Source: Pelomonas candidula (GTDB lineage Bacteria > Pseudomonadota > Gammaproteobacteria > Burkholderiales > Burkholderiaceae_C). Taken from it: a DNA stretch of 64,000 nucleotides. The notes under the pieces were generated by a model. It worked only from the letters and a program-made list of their open reading frames with translations. It ran no database searches and was not told where the DNA came from. The DNA lies in NCBI RefSeq assembly GCF_043555985.1, contig NZ_JBIGIC010000004.1:1-64000 (forward strand), given 5' to 3'. Below, in pieces: positions 41,162 to 48,978 of this stretch (positions are counted from its first letter, which is position 1; each line of letters opens with the position of its first letter). The position numbers were made by a program, and so were the translations under genes.

Positions 41162-41905
41162 ATGACTGAATCTGCATCGTTGGGTGTCGCCCTCGTCACT
41201 GGCGCCAGCCGCGGCATCGGCCGCGCCATTGCGTTGAACCTGGCCCAGGCCGGCTGGCGCGTCGTCGGCACCGCCACGTCCGAGTCCGGCGCCGCCGGCA
41301 TCACCGAGGCGCTGGCAGCCCATGGTGGCCGCGGCATCGTGCTGAACGTGACCGATGGTGCCGCTGTCCAGTCCGCCGTCGACGAGATCGTCGCCAAGGA
41401 AGGTGGCCTGCATGTGCTCGTCAACAACGCCGGCATCACGCGCGACATGTTGTCCATGCGCCTGAAGGACGAGGACTGGGACGCCGTGCTGGACACCAAC
41501 CTCAAGGCCGTGTTCCGCCTCGCCCGTGCGGCGACCAAGCCGATGATGAAGCAGCGCTCCGGCCGCATCATCAACATCACGTCCGTCGTCGGTGCCTCCG
41601 GCAATGCCGGCCAGGCCAACTACGCCGCCGCCAAAGCCGGCGTGGCCGGCCTGACCCGCTCGCTGGCCCGCGAACTGGGCAGCCGCGGCATCACCGTCAA
41701 CTGCGTCGCACCGGGCTTCATCGCCACCGACATGACCGAGGTCCTGCCCGAAGCGCAGAAGACCGCGTTGCTGGCGCAGATCCCGCTGGGTCGCCTCGGC
41801 GCCCCGGAGGAAATCGCCGCGGCGGTCGCCTTCCTGGCCTCGCCCGGTGGTGCGTACATCACGGGCACGGAGCTGCACGTCAACGGCGGCATGTACATGG
41901 CCTGA
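41162..41905 (+). CDS. fabG: 3-oxoacyl-ACP reductase
   Basis: The 247-residue classical SDR has the NADP motif TGASRGIGRA near residue 14, NNAGITRDM near residue 88 and the catalytic YAAAK near residue 153. It reduces 3-oxoacyl-ACP in each elongation cycle. It ends with the family-typical TGTELHVNGGMYMA. The ATG at 41162 sits 4 nt after the fabD stop; a start at 41138 would overlap fabD. A 112-bp gap with a possible promoter separates it from acpP. Confidence 0.97.
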   Translation: MTESASLGVALVTGASRGIGRAIALNLAQAGWRVVGTATSESGAAGITEALAAHGGRGIVLNVTDGAAVQSAVDEIVAKEGGLHVLVNNAGITRDMLSMRLKDEDWDAVLDTNLKAVFRLARAATKPMMKQRSGRIINITSVVGASGNAGQANYAAAKAGVAGLTRSLARELGSRGITVNCVAPGFIATDMTEVLPEAQKTALLAQIPLGRLGAPEEIAAAVAFLASPGGAYITGTELHVNGGMYMA

Positions 41906-41948
41906 CGGCCTGTCCGAGCGGCCTTCCCGACCCCCTTGGGCCCCCGAC

Positions 41949-41978
41949 TTAGGGGCGCAACTCTAGAGCCCGTAGAAT
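41949..41978 (+). promoter_or_regulatory. Possible acpP promoter
   Basis: A weak -35 TTAGGG (41949-41954) and a good -10 TAGAAT (41973-41978) are 18 bp apart in the fabG-acpP gap. A separate strong promoter for acpP is common because ACP is needed in large amounts. A GGAGGAG site precedes the ATG. The poor -35 keeps confidence low. Confidence 0.35.
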
Positions 41979-42017
41979 GCTGGGCTGTTTTCTGCAAACC
42001 CCTCCTGGAGGAGTGTC

Positions 42018-42257
42018 ATGAGCGATATCGAAGCACGAGTCAAAAAGATCATTGCCGAGCAACTGGGCGTGGCTGAAGCCGACGTCACGAACGAGAAGGC
42101 ATTCGTCGCCGACCTGGGCGCCGATTCCCTGGACACGGTGGAACTGGTGATGGCCCTCGAGGACGAGTTCGGCATCGAGATCCCGGACGAAGAGGCCGAG
42201 AAGATCACCACCGTGCAGCTGGCGATCGACTACGCCGTCAAGCACCAGAAGGCCTGA
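42018..42257 (+). CDS. acpP: Acyl carrier protein
   Basis: The 79-residue acidic protein is the fatty-acid acyl carrier. S37 in GADSLDTVEL receives 4'-phosphopantetheine from AcpS, which is also encoded in this window (53514). The whole sequence, including VKKIIAEQLG and EIPDEEAEKI, is canonical. A very strong Shine-Dalgarno (GGAGGAG) lies 5-11 nt before the ATG, fitting high expression. It is followed by fabF after 43 nt. Confidence 0.98.
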   Translation: MSDIEARVKKIIAEQLGVAEADVTNEKAFVADLGADSLDTVELVMALEDEFGIEIPDEEAEKITTVQLAIDYAVKHQKA

Positions 42258-42300
42258 GCGCCTTCCCTTTCTCGCAACTCTGATCCCTGATCCGCACCGC

Positions 42301-43545
42301 ATGACCCGTCGCCGTGTCGTCGTCACCGGTCTTGGCCTCATCAGTCCCGTCGGCAACAGCGTTGCCGAAGGTTGGGCCAATATCCTCGCCGGACGTTCCG
42401 GCATCGCCACCATCACCCGCTTCGACGCCAGCAACCTGGCGTGCCATTTCGCGGGTGAGGTCAAGGGCTTCAACATCGAGGACTACATCCCCGCCAAGGA
42501 AGCCCGGCACATGGATAACTTCATCCATTACGGGCTGGCGGCGGCGTTCCAGGCGGTGCGTGACTCCGGTATTCCCACCGGCGATCAACTGACCGAAGAA
42601 CAGGCCGAGCGCATCGGCGTGCTCGTGGGTTCCGGCATCGGCGGCCTGCCGCTGATCGAGGACACCCATACCGAGTACATGAACCGCGGCCCGCGCCGCA
42701 TCTCGCCGTTCTTCATCCCGGCCTCGATCATCAACATGATCTCGGGCCACGTCTCCATCAATTTCGGCTTCCAGGGCCCCAACCTGGCGATCGTGACGGC
42801 CTGCACCACGGGCCTGCACGCGATCGGTGAAGCCGGCCGCCTCATCGAGTACGGCGATGCCGACGTGATGGTCGCGGGCGGCGCCGAAGGCGCGGTGTCG
42901 GCGCTGGGCATCGGCGGTTTCGCCTCGGCCCGCGCGCTGTCCACCCGCAACGACGACCCCGCGACCGCGTCCCGCCCCTGGGACAAGGACCGCGACGGCT
43001 TCGTGCTGGGCGAGGGCGCCGGCGTGCTGGTGCTCGAAGAGTACGAACACGCCAAGAAGCGCGGCGCCAAGATCTACTGCGAACTGGCCGGCTTCGGCAT
43101 GGGGGCGGACGCGTACCACATGACCGCGCCCAACGTCGACGGCCCCAAGCGCTCCATGCGCGCGGCGCTGCGCAACGCCGGTCTGAACCCCGACCAGGTC
43201 CAGTACATGAACGCACACGGCACCTCCACGCCGCTGGGTGACTCCAACGAGACCAACGCGATCAAGCTCGCCTTCGGCGACCACGCGAAGCAGATGGTCG
43301 TCAGCTCGACCAAGTCCATGACCGGCCACCTGCTGGGCGGCGCGGGCGGCATCGAGTCGGTCTTCACGGCGCTGGCCATTCGCGACCAGGTCGCCCCGCC
43401 GACGATCAACATCTTCAACCAGGACCCCGAGTGCGACCTGGACTACTGCGCCAACGAGGCGCGGCCGATGAAGATCGACGTCGCTGCCAAGAACAACTTC
43501 GGCTTCGGCGGCACCAACGGCACGCTGATCTTCAAGCGCGTCTGA
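42301..43545 (+). CDS. fabF: 3-oxoacyl-ACP synthase II
   Basis: The 414-residue ketosynthase elongates acyl-ACP with malonyl-ACP. The catalytic Cys lies in VTACTTGLHAI near residue 167 and the two His in NAHGTSTPLGD (near 304) and GHLLGGAGG (near 342), the C-H-H triad. NNFGFGGTNG near the C-terminus supports the active site. It follows acpP as in most proteobacteria. All catalytic residues are present and the length is normal. Confidence 0.97.
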   Translation: MTRRRVVVTGLGLISPVGNSVAEGWANILAGRSGIATITRFDASNLACHFAGEVKGFNIEDYIPAKEARHMDNFIHYGLAAAFQAVRDSGIPTGDQLTEEQAERIGVLVGSGIGGLPLIEDTHTEYMNRGPRRISPFFIPASIINMISGHVSINFGFQGPNLAIVTACTTGLHAIGEAGRLIEYGDADVMVAGGAEGAVSALGIGGFASARALSTRNDDPATASRPWDKDRDGFVLGEGAGVLVLEEYEHAKKRGAKIYCELAGFGMGADAYHMTAPNVDGPKRSMRAALRNAGLNPDQVQYMNAHGTSTPLGDSNETNAIKLAFGDHAKQMVVSSTKSMTGHLLGGAGGIESVFTALAIRDQVAPPTINIFNQDPECDLDYCANEARPMKIDVAAKNNFGFGGTNGTLIFKRV

Positions 43546-43561
43546 GCCTCGCGGGCAGGCG

Positions 43562-43981
43562 ATGCGTCGCACGCCGCCCGTCGTCGTGCATTTGCGGCCC
43601 CAGCGGCTGATCCAGGCCAGCGTGGCCGGCATTGCCGTTCTCGCCGCAGCCGGGCTCGCTGGCTGGGCCGTCAGCCACCGCGAATTCTTCTGGCCGGCAT
43701 GGCTGGCCGTGCCGGCCATCGCCACCTATGCCTGGCGTGCGGCCGTCGTGCTGCCGCGCCGGTTGCGCTGGGATGGCCAGGCGTGGTGGCTGACCGAACC
43801 CGGCCGTGATGACGAAACCGCTGTCCAACTGGCCGTGCTGATCGATCTCGATGCCTGGCTGCTGTTGCGCGCCACCCCGGGGCCACGCTGGTTGCCGCTG
43901 GCCCGGCACCAGCAGGCGGCGCACTGGGGCGCGCTGCGGGCGACCCTGTTCTCGGCGGTCGCCGCTGCGGTGCAGCGATGA
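43562..43981 (+). CDS. Small membrane protein, possibly YgfX-like
   Basis: The 139-residue protein has two adjacent hydrophobic helices (about residues 20-37 and 43-60: ASVAGIAVLAAAGLAGWAVS, then PAWLAVPAIATYAWRAAVV), then a soluble beta-rich tail with RWDGQAWWL near residue 70 and WLPLARHQ near residue 110. That layout, and its place between fabF and rpoE, resembles YgfX/DUF1434-type proteins, but I am not certain. It overlaps rpoE by four bases, so it may be co-produced with the sigma factor. The function cannot be read from the sequence. Confidence 0.7.
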   Translation: MRRTPPVVVHLRPQRLIQASVAGIAVLAAAGLAGWAVSHREFFWPAWLAVPAIATYAWRAAVVLPRRLRWDGQAWWLTEPGRDDETAVQLAVLIDLDAWLLLRATPGPRWLPLARHQQAAHWGALRATLFSAVAAAVQR

Positions 43982-44553
43982 GTGCGGACGCCGACGCACT
44001 GCTGGTCCGCGAGGCGCAGGCCGGCAGCCGCGCTGCTTTCGACATGCTGGTGCTGAAGTACCAGCGTCGTGTCGAGCGCCTGCTGTCGCGCAGCGTGCGC
44101 GATCCCGCCGATGTGGCCGACCTGTGCCAGGAGACCTTCCTGGCCGCCTACCGCGCGCTGCCGGCCTTCCGCGGCGATAGCGCCTTCTACACCTGGCTCT
44201 ACCGCATCGCGGTCAACGCGGCGCAGCGCCATCGTGGGCGTCATCGCCCCGTGGAATCCCTGGACGATGACGAGGGAACTTTCGGCACCGAGGCCGCTCC
44301 AACCGACGATGCGACCCCCGAAGCCCTGCTCGCCAGCCGCCAACTGGCCGTGGGTCTGAACGAGGCGGTCGAAGGCCTGGTGGAGGAACAACGCCGGGCG
44401 TTACTGCTGCGAGAGGTGGATGGCTTGAGCTACGAAGAGATCGCCGACTTGATGGACTGCCCGCCGGGCACCGTGCGTTCGCGCATCTTCCGCGCCCGCG
44501 AGGCCTTGGCCGCTCGGCTGCGGCCGCTGCTGGCCGGTGGAGGCTGGCGATGA
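43978..44553 (+). CDS. rpoE: RNA polymerase sigma factor RpoE (ECF, sigmaE)
   Basis: The 191-residue ECF sigma factor has region 2 (LVREAQAGSRAAFDMLVLKY, then DLCQETFLAAYRALPAF) and region 4 (LREVDGLSYEEIADLMDCP, then GTVRSRIFRARE). The DGLSYEEIA and CPPGTVRSR wording is that of the RpoE/AlgU envelope-stress subgroup. It recruits polymerase to promoters for outer-membrane repair. It is followed, with a 4-nt overlap, by its anti-sigma factor and then a MucD protease, the usual unit. I saw no convincing sigmaE promoter just upstream. Confidence 0.95.
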   Translation: MSADADALLVREAQAGSRAAFDMLVLKYQRRVERLLSRSVRDPADVADLCQETFLAAYRALPAFRGDSAFYTWLYRIAVNAAQRHRGRHRPVESLDDDEGTFGTEAAPTDDATPEALLASRQLAVGLNEAVEGLVEEQRRALLLREVDGLSYEEIADLMDCPPGTVRSRIFRAREALAARLRPLLAGGGWR

Positions 44554-45104
44554 GCACGGCCCCCGACAGCACGCTGGACCAGGCCTTGTCCGCCGTCATG
44601 GATGGCCGTGCCACACCGGCCGAATGGGCGCTGGTGAACGCCGCCTGGTCTGCCGACCCGGCGCTTCGCGAGCGCTGGGCGCTATGGCATGCCGTGGGTG
44701 ATGGCCTGCGCTCGGCCGAACTGCCGGCGTTGCACCGCGAGCCCCAGGCCTTGCTCGACGCGCTGCACACACAGATGCCCGCGCCCGCTGCCGGGCAGCG
44801 ACGCCGTCGCGATTGGTTTGCGCCCTTCGCCGTCGCAGCCGGCTTCGTCGCCGTGGCCCTCGGTGTGGGTGCGCTGCGGCCGCCAGCCGGGCCTGATGAT
44901 GCGACCGTGGCGGCCGCTGGACCGTTCGCAACACCGCGCTTGCAGGGGCTTAGCGGCCTGAGCTTTGCGCAGACGGCCGCAGGCCGTACGCTGCCGGGCT
45001 GGGGCGCGGCTCCAGAGTCCGGCTTGCCTGTCCAGGCATCGCCGGAGATCATCGACTGGGGGCTGTCGCTGCCCGACCAGGCGGCGTCCCACCCCGCGCC
45101 CTGA
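44550..45104 (+). CDS. rseA: Anti-sigma-E factor RseA
   Basis: The 184-residue protein has the N-terminal sigma-binding domain (LDQALSAVMDGRATPAEWAL, then RERWALWHAVGDGLRS) typical of RseA/MucA, a single membrane helix near residues 91-109 (FAPFAVAAGFVAVALGVGA) and a short Pro/Ala-rich periplasmic tail. It holds RpoE inactive at the inner membrane until proteolysis. Its gene starts inside the last codons of rpoE, keeping the stoichiometry. The periplasmic part is short compared with E. coli RseA, and no rseB follows. Confidence 0.88.
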   Translation: MSTAPDSTLDQALSAVMDGRATPAEWALVNAAWSADPALRERWALWHAVGDGLRSAELPALHREPQALLDALHTQMPAPAAGQRRRRDWFAPFAVAAGFVAVALGVGALRPPAGPDDATVAAAGPFATPRLQGLSGLSFAQTAAGRTLPGWGAAPESGLPVQASPEIIDWGLSLPDQAASHPAP

Positions 45105-45144
45105 AACTCCCATCTTTCGCTGCCCGTTGAATCTGGAATCTTCT

Positions 45145-46614
45145 ATGCACGCTGAGAACCGCCTTCCTCCCGCGCGCGCGCGCCTGCTTTTGTCGGGCAC
45201 CGCGCTGGCCCTTGCGCTCGCCCTTGGCCATGCACCGGCCGTCGCCCAGCCGCGTGAGCTGCCGGACTTCAGCGAACTGGTCGAACGCGTGGGGCCGGCG
45301 GTCGTCAACATCCGCACGGCGGAGAAGGTCAAGGCACCTGAAGGCCAGGCCGAGATGAACGAGCAGATGCAGGAGTTCTTCCGCCGCTTCGGCATCCCCG
45401 TGCCCAACCAGCGTCGGGGCGCACCGCGCGGCGGCACGCCCGACGACGACGGCCCGACGCGCCGCGGCGTCGGCTCCGGTTTCATCCTCAGCGCCGACGG
45501 CTATGTGCTGACCAACGCCCACGTCGTGCAGGGCGCCGATGAGGTCATCGTCACGCTCACCGACAAGCGCGAACTCAAGGCCAAGATCATCGGCGCCGAC
45601 CAGCGCTCCGACGTGGCCGTCGTGAAGGTCGAGGCCACGGGCCTGCCGGTCGTCAAGGTCGGCGACAGCAACAAGGCCAAGGTCGGCGAATGGGTCATGG
45701 CCATCGGCTCACCGTTCGGCCTCGAGAACACCGTGACGGCTGGCATCATCAGCGCCAAGCAGCGCGACACCGGTGATCTGTTGCCGCTGATCCAGACCGA
45801 CGTGGCCATCAACCCCGGCAACTCCGGCGGCCCGCTGGTCAACATGCGCGGCGAGGTCATCGGCATCAACTCGCAGATCTACAGCCAGAACGGCGGCTAC
45901 ATGGGCATCTCGTTCGCGATCCCCATCGCCGACGCGATCCGTGTGTCCGACGAACTGCGCGCCGGCGGCCGCGTCGTGCGTGGCTACCTGGGCGTGCTGC
46001 CTGACGACATCACGAAGGAGATCGCCGAGGCGATCGGGCTGGGCAAGCCGCAGGGCGCGGTGATCCGCCAGGTCGTCGCCGGGAGCCCCGCCGAGAAGGC
46101 GGGCGTGGAGGGCGGCGACGTCGTCACCAAGGTCGACGGCAAGACGGTGGACAAGGCTGCCGACCTGCGCCGACTGGTGGCGGCCGTGAAGCCCGGCTCC
46201 AAGACGACGCTGACGGTGTTCCGCCGCGGCGCGACCAAGGACATCGTCGTCACCATCGGCGAAGACGAGCGCAGCAAGAAGCCCGGCAGTGACAGCGACG
46301 AGGACAAGGGGCCCGCACCGGCCGTCACGCCGAGTGCAGCGCTGGGGCTGAAGGTGTCGGAGCTGACCGAGGCGCAACGCAAGGAGCTGAAGCTCAAATC
46401 CGGCGTCAAGGTCGACAGCGCCACTGGTGCCGCCGCCAAGGCGGGCCTGCGCGAGGGCGACCTCATCCTGTCCATCGACAACGTGGAGGTGTCGTCGGTG
46501 AAGGTCTTTCAGGCTCAGATCGCCAAGGCCGACAAGGCCAAGCCGATGAATCTCGTCGTGCGCCGGGAGGACGTCACCAGCTTCGTGTTGCTCAAGCCGG
46601 CCGCCAAGCCCTGA
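45145..46614 (+). CDS. mucD: Periplasmic serine protease, Do/DegQ family (MucD)
   Basis: The 489-residue protease has a signal peptide (LLLSGTALALALALGHAPAV, cleavage near AVA-Q) and a trypsin-like domain with the H-D-S triad at TNAHVV (about 125), SDVAVV (about 155) and GNSGGP (about 225). Two PDZ domains follow (from about 280 and 400). The Q-linker between catalytic start and H is Pro/Arg-rich. It degrades misfolded envelope proteins. A start upstream at 44965 would overlap rseA, so ATG 45145 is used. It ends the rpoE unit. Confidence 0.95.
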   Translation: MHAENRLPPARARLLLSGTALALALALGHAPAVAQPRELPDFSELVERVGPAVVNIRTAEKVKAPEGQAEMNEQMQEFFRRFGIPVPNQRRGAPRGGTPDDDGPTRRGVGSGFILSADGYVLTNAHVVQGADEVIVTLTDKRELKAKIIGADQRSDVAVVKVEATGLPVVKVGDSNKAKVGEWVMAIGSPFGLENTVTAGIISAKQRDTGDLLPLIQTDVAINPGNSGGPLVNMRGEVIGINSQIYSQNGGYMGISFAIPIADAIRVSDELRAGGRVVRGYLGVLPDDITKEIAEAIGLGKPQGAVIRQVVAGSPAEKAGVEGGDVVTKVDGKTVDKAADLRRLVAAVKPGSKTTLTVFRRGATKDIVVTIGEDERSKKPGSDSDEDKGPAPAVTPSAALGLKVSELTEAQRKELKLKSGVKVDSATGAAAKAGLREGDLILSIDNVEVSSVKVFQAQIAKADKAKPMNLVVRREDVTSFVLLKPAAKP

Positions 46615-46826
46615 GGAAAACAGGGCCGCCCGCTGGGGCTTTCCGCGATGCGGCAAGCCGGCGGCGGGCGGCGCCAAATGTTGTCCACCGTTTCTGAAAG
46701 TTGGCGCCGGCTAACTTTTTTGAACGACCCGGGATTGTTCGCGCGGGCCGCTAAAATCGAGACAAGACGTCCCTCCGCTAGGGGTGTTTGGCGATGCAAT
46801 CGTGGGCTGCCGGCAACGACCAGATT

Positions 46827-46872
46827 TGATCCACAGGCGATCCACAAGAACTTGTGGATAAGCTGTGGTTAA
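46827..46872. promoter_or_regulatory. Cluster of four DnaA-box-like sites
   Basis: Within 46 bp there are TGATCCACA (46827-46835), CGATCCACA (46838-46846), TGTGGATAA (46853-46861, the exact complement of the consensus box TTATCCACA) and TGTGGTTAA (46864-46872). The first two are direct and the last two inverted. No dnaA, dnaN or rpmH is nearby, so this is not the usual oriC place; a DnaA-binding regulatory or titration site is possible. Confidence 0.45.
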
Positions 46873-46955
46873 AAATCCTTGTTGGTGGCCTGCAACGGGC
46901 GGAAAACCAATGCTGGTGCGGCTTCCCGGCCGACCCTTTTGGCTACAATGAAAGC

Positions 46956-47019
46956 CCAACAAGCAGTTGCCATACCTTTTGTTGGAAGGCACGTCGCCTC
47001 TTCGACGTGCCTTTTTTTT
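46956..47019 (+). ncRNA. Candidate small RNA upstream of lepA
   Basis: A -10-like TACAAT (46944-46949) is followed by about 64 nt with two hairpins. The first is a perfect 7-bp stem, CCAACAA (46956-46962) with TTGTTGG (46979-46985); the second is the intrinsic terminator at 46986-47019. There is no open frame or Shine-Dalgarno inside. I do not recognise a known RNA family, and I see no good -35. Function is unknown; the 16-nt loop of hairpin 1 (GCAGTTGCCATACCTT) could be a pairing seed. Confidence 0.45.
46986..47019 (+). terminator. Perfect intrinsic terminator before lepA
   Basis: Stem GGCACGTCG (46988-46996), 6-nt loop and CGACGTGCC (47003-47011) make nine perfect pairs, extended by AA/TT, followed by eight T residues. 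The U-rich tail is on the plus strand only. It is the strongest terminator in the window and ends either the small RNA or mucD read-through. Confidence 0.85.
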
Positions 47020-47126
47020 ACCTGCCTCTACCCTGAGACACGGCGCTCCCGCGCCCTCACATCGCTGCGCTTCTGAGGCGCCTCCAACGGCGTCGCCGTT
47101 GATGCTTCTGCAGCGCCGCCGCCCCC

Positions 47127-48935
47127 ATGAACCACATCCGCAACTTCTCCATCATTGCCCACATCGACCACGGCAAGAGCACGCTGGCCGACCGCATCAT
47201 CCAGCGCTGCGGGGGCCTCAGTGATCGCGAGATGGAAGCCCAGGTGCTGGACTCGATGGACCTGGAACGCGAGCGCGGCATCACGATCAAGGCGCAGACG
47301 GCAGCCCTGCAGTACAAGGCCAAGGACGGCCAGGTCTACAACCTGAACCTCATCGATACGCCGGGGCATGTGGACTTCTCGTACGAAGTCAGCCGCTCGC
47401 TGTCGGCCTGCGAGGGCGCGCTGCTGGTGGTCGACGCGTCGCAGGGCGTCGAAGCGCAGACGGTGGCGAACTGCTACACGGCGCTGGACCTCGGCGTCGA
47501 GGTCGTGCCGGTGCTGAACAAGATGGACCTGCCGTCCGCTGACCCCGACAACGCCAAGGCCGAGATCGAGGACGTTATCGGCATCGACGCTGACGCCGCC
47601 ATCCCCTGCTCGGCCAAGACCGGCATGGGCATCGACGAGATCCTCGAAGCCGTCATCGCCAGGATGCCGCCGCCCAAGGGCATTCCCGACGCGCCGCCGC
47701 GCGCGATGATCATCGACGCCTGGTTCGACAACTATGTCGGCGTTGTCATGCTGGTGCGCGTGGTGGACGGCGAACTGCGCAAGGGCGAGCGCATCCGCAT
47801 GATGGCGACCAACTCGGTCTATCCCATCGAGCACCTGGGCGTGTTCACGCCCAAGAGCGAGAACCGCGACGCGCTCAAGGCCGGCGAGGTGGGCTTCATC
47901 ATCTGCGGCATCAAGGAGCTGGCCGCAGCCAAGGTGGGCGACACCGTCACGCTGGAAAAGAAGCTGCCCAACAACGCCGGCCCGGCGACCGAGGCGCTGC
48001 CTGGCTTCAAGGAGATCCAGCCGCAGGTGTTCGCGGGTCTGTACCCGACCGAGGCCAGCGAGTACGACCAGTTGCGCGACGCGCTGGAGAAGCTCAGCCT
48101 CAACGACTCCTCGCTGCGCTACGAGCCCGAGGTCAGCCAGGCGCTGGGCTTCGGCTTCCGCTGCGGCTTCCTGGGCCTGCTGCACATGGAGATCGTGCAG
48201 GAGCGGCTGGAGCGTGAGTTCGACCAGGACCTCGTCACGACCGCGCCCAGCGTCATCTACGAGGTGGAGTTGAACGACGGCGAGGTCATCCAGGTCGAGA
48301 ACCCGTCCAAGATGCCCGACGTGGGTCGCATGCGCGAGATCCGCGAACCCATCGTCACGGTGCACCTCTACATGCCGCAGGACTACGTCGGCGTCGTCAT
48401 GACGCTGGCCAACCAGAAGCGCGGTGTCCAGCTCAACATGGCCTACCACGGCAAGCAGGTCATGCTGACCTACGAGATTCCGCTGGCCGAGATCGTGCTG
48501 GACTTCTTCGACAAGCTGAAGAGCGCGTCGCGCGGCTACGCGTCCATGGACTACGAGTTCAAGGAATACCGCGCGGCCGATGTCGTCAAGGTCGACATCA
48601 TGATCAACGGCGACAAGGTCGACCCGCTGGCCATGATCGTGCACCGCAGCCAGAGCCAGTACCGCGGCCGCGGCGTGGCCGCCAAGATGCGCGAGCAGAT
48701 CCCGCGCCAGATGTACGACGTGGCCATCCAGGCGGCCATCGGCGCCAACATCATCGCCCGCGAGAACATCAAGGCGCTGCGCAAGAACGTGCTGGCAAAA
48801 TGCTATGGCGGCGACATCACCCGCAAGCGCAAGCTGCTGGAAAAGCAAAAGGCCGGCAAGAAGCGCATGAAGCAGATCGGCTCGGTCGAGGTGCCTCAAG
48901 AAGCCTTCCTCGCCATCCTGCAAGTCGACGACTGA
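47127..48935 (+). CDS. lepA: Elongation factor 4 (LepA), translational GTPase
   Basis: The 602-residue GTPase begins MNHIRNFSIIAHIDHGKSTL; G1 is near residues 11-19, G3 is DTPGHVDF near residue 77 and G4 is NKMDLPSA near residue 131. Domains II, III, V and the LepA-specific C-terminal domain follow, where YRGRGVAAKMREQIPRQMY binds the ribosome. It acts on stalled or back-translocated ribosomes. It lies upstream of lepB as in many proteobacteria, 43 nt before that gene's preferred start. The terminator at 46986 separates it from mucD. Confidence 0.97.
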   Translation: MNHIRNFSIIAHIDHGKSTLADRIIQRCGGLSDREMEAQVLDSMDLERERGITIKAQTAALQYKAKDGQVYNLNLIDTPGHVDFSYEVSRSLSACEGALLVVDASQGVEAQTVANCYTALDLGVEVVPVLNKMDLPSADPDNAKAEIEDVIGIDADAAIPCSAKTGMGIDEILEAVIARMPPPKGIPDAPPRAMIIDAWFDNYVGVVMLVRVVDGELRKGERIRMMATNSVYPIEHLGVFTPKSENRDALKAGEVGFIICGIKELAAAKVGDTVTLEKKLPNNAGPATEALPGFKEIQPQVFAGLYPTEASEYDQLRDALEKLSLNDSSLRYEPEVSQALGFGFRCGFLGLLHMEIVQERLEREFDQDLVTTAPSVIYEVELNDGEVIQVENPSKMPDVGRMREIREPIVTVHLYMPQDYVGVVMTLANQKRGVQLNMAYHGKQVMLTYEIPLAEIVLDFFDKLKSASRGYASMDYEFKEYRAADVVKVDIMINGDKVDPLAMIVHRSQSQYRGRGVAAKMREQIPRQMYDVAIQAAIGANIIARENIKALRKNVLAKCYGGDITRKRKLLEKQKAGKKRMKQIGSVEVPQEAFLAILQVDD

Positions 48936-48978
48936 CCCCTTTCCACAGCCGGAACCTCCCGCCTTGAAAACCTCCTCG

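Larger units (their letters stand above)
46615..47126. other. Long mucD-lepA intergenic region (512 bp)
   Basis: There is no protein gene here. In order it holds a long-loop inverted repeat just after mucD (GCCGCCCGC 46625-46633 with GCGGGCGGC 46664-46672), an AT-richer stretch, four DnaA-box-like sites (46827-46872), a -10-like TACAAT (46944-46949), a candidate small RNA (46956-47019) and a plain 107-bp stretch before lepA. GC is lower than in the flanking genes. Confidence 0.6.

Noticed and set aside
46827..46872. Chromosomal origin oriC
   Set aside because: The boxes are real, but no dnaA, dnaN, gidA or rpmH is near and only four sites are seen. I keep it as a DnaA-box cluster, not an origin.
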